Source: Skeletonema tropicum
Lineage: Eukaryota > Bacillariophyta > Thalassiosirophyceae > Thalassiosirales > Thalassiosiraceae
NCBI GenBank assembly: GCA_037178625.1
Contig: CM074141.1
Coordinates: forward strand, 1,736,001-1,800,000
Direction of reading: 5' to 3'
Length of the DNA: 64,000 bases
The translations under genes were made by a program, and so were the position numbers. This document shows positions 63,149-64,000 of the stretch, piece after piece (within the stretch, counting starts at the first letter, position 1; every line of letters starts with the position of its first letter). The notes under the pieces are model-generated. The model worked only from the letters and a program-made list of their open reading frames with translations. It did not search any database and was not told the origin of the DNA.

Positions 63149-64000
63149 ATGGCGTTGAAGCCAGGTGATAACGATGTGTTGTCGGGCCGTGGAGCTTGGT
63201 TCAATCAACATCCTGGCAATGAGCAATTTCGAAGGATGCTCAATGAGCAAAAGGTAAGTTAGCCTGAACTTCTTCGTCCTAGTCTTCCAATCAATTGGAG
63301 TCATCTATTGATAACAATTTCCCACACTATCATACTGTATCTCAAAGGATGTCTACATGGCTGGCACGAAGAAGCAAAAGATGGACATCTCCAAAGCCAT
63401 CGTTGAAGCAATCCATTCGAAGGATCCACCAGGTAGATTTCTCAAACAATGTCCAAAAAGTTGTCAATGGAACGAGCTGTCGAAGAGAGAAGCAGCCGAT
63501 AGGGTAGCTCAAGCGATGGCATATGCCGTTAGAGGTAAAGATACATCGAAGCGTAAGAAAGACGAACGGCGGCGTTCCCGTCAAATATCACAGCAAAAGT
63601 CAAAGAATAATGATGATGCTGCTGATGTGGCTTCGTCGCAGCATGCTGATGATCGACCGACTACTCAACATCATTTGCACAGCTCGAGTAATCAGTTGGA
63701 AGAAGTCACTGCTCATGGAGAAAATGCGTCTTCATCGTCGTCTGTGACAAATCAAAAACTCACTGCCCGTAGTCCAGTAACAGGAGACACAAATAATATA
63801 GCTGTAGCAGAGTCGGCTACAATGGAGATTGATGATACTGATTCGGCGGCCGATAGAATGCATCATGTGCCTGGAAACTCCACATTTCGTCAGCAACTGC
63901 AAAGTCCTCCGCAAATGAATCAATCCAGTGATGCTGCCACCCTGCCAACATCATCCATCGATCAAAGAGTGACTCAAAATGGATTGGTCCGAGTTCTAGC
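63149..64000 (+). CDS. DUF6824 domain polyQ protein, alpha type (unit 4), 3' truncated by window edge
   Basis: Exon 1 63149-63253, 94-bp intron 63254-63347, exon 2 from 63348 open to the window end (217 codons). The DUF6824 domain is intact (DVLSGRGAWFNQHP, DVYMAGTKKQKMDISK, PPGRFLKQ). Compared with the other alpha copies the tail has several substitutions (for example ERRRSRQ for ELRRSRQ, ARSPVTGDTNN for AHGPVAGDTKN), so unit 4 is more diverged than units 2 and 3 are from each other. The Gln tracts lie beyond the window. Confidence 0.78.

Overview
This is nuclear DNA from a unicellular eukaryote, most likely a diatom. The host genes are two-exon genes with short GT-AG introns (94 to 171 bp). 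Their N-terminal domain, with signature DVLSGRGAxFNQHPGNxxF followed by PPGRFLK, matches the DUF6824 family, which as far as I know is mainly a diatom family. The rest of the window is nested transposons. I cannot name the species.

Host layout: every host gene I can support belongs to one family (DUF6824 head, Gln/Asn/Ser-rich tail), and all lie on the + strand. There are three paralogue types, here called alpha, beta and gamma, repeated in fixed order. Unit 1 is represented by the end of a gamma gene (1-860). Unit 2 is alpha 1832-3554, beta 5745-7313 and gamma 9502-11031, the last broken by a stop codon. Unit 3 is alpha 34623-36327, beta 49950-51520 and gamma 60637-62172. Unit 4 starts with alpha at 63149 and runs off the window. 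The gamma stop codons at 860 and 11031 are 10,171 bp apart, so the uninterrupted unit is about 10.2 kb. Unit 3 is stretched by roughly 41 kb, and the insertions described below account for almost exactly that.

Insertions between gamma and alpha of units 2/3 (11562-34244): three separate elements landed within about 60 bp of each other relative to the empty site at 62714-62774. X (11571-19432, 9-bp TSD) holds a broken helicase-like gene and a complete Ty3/gypsy element (13264-19181). Y (19471-30236, 9-bp TSD) contains DNA element W (20780-30159), which in turn contains an apparently full-length LINE-like retrotransposon (21975-29844, 17-bp TSD). Z (30269-34242) contains, inside its left inverted repeat, a Mutator-like element (30334-33773) with a truncated transposase and a possible 2OG-Fe(II) dioxygenase gene.

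Insertions within unit 3: a LINE tail (36893-37030); a large noncoding element U (about 38322-49690) with about 177-bp direct terminal repeats, which itself carries a LINE fragment split by a further nest and a 28-bp minisatellite; a second complete Ty3/gypsy element (52860-58699) whose empty site survives in unit 2; and a 199-bp tandem repeat (59576 to about 60220).

The two Ty3/gypsy copies are almost identical. Each encodes Gag and Pol in one frame separated by a single UGA, which suggests readthrough. The functional theme of the window is a recently amplified family of putative nuclear, polyglutamine-bearing proteins whose copies differ in glutamine-tract length and which is being broken up by transposons.
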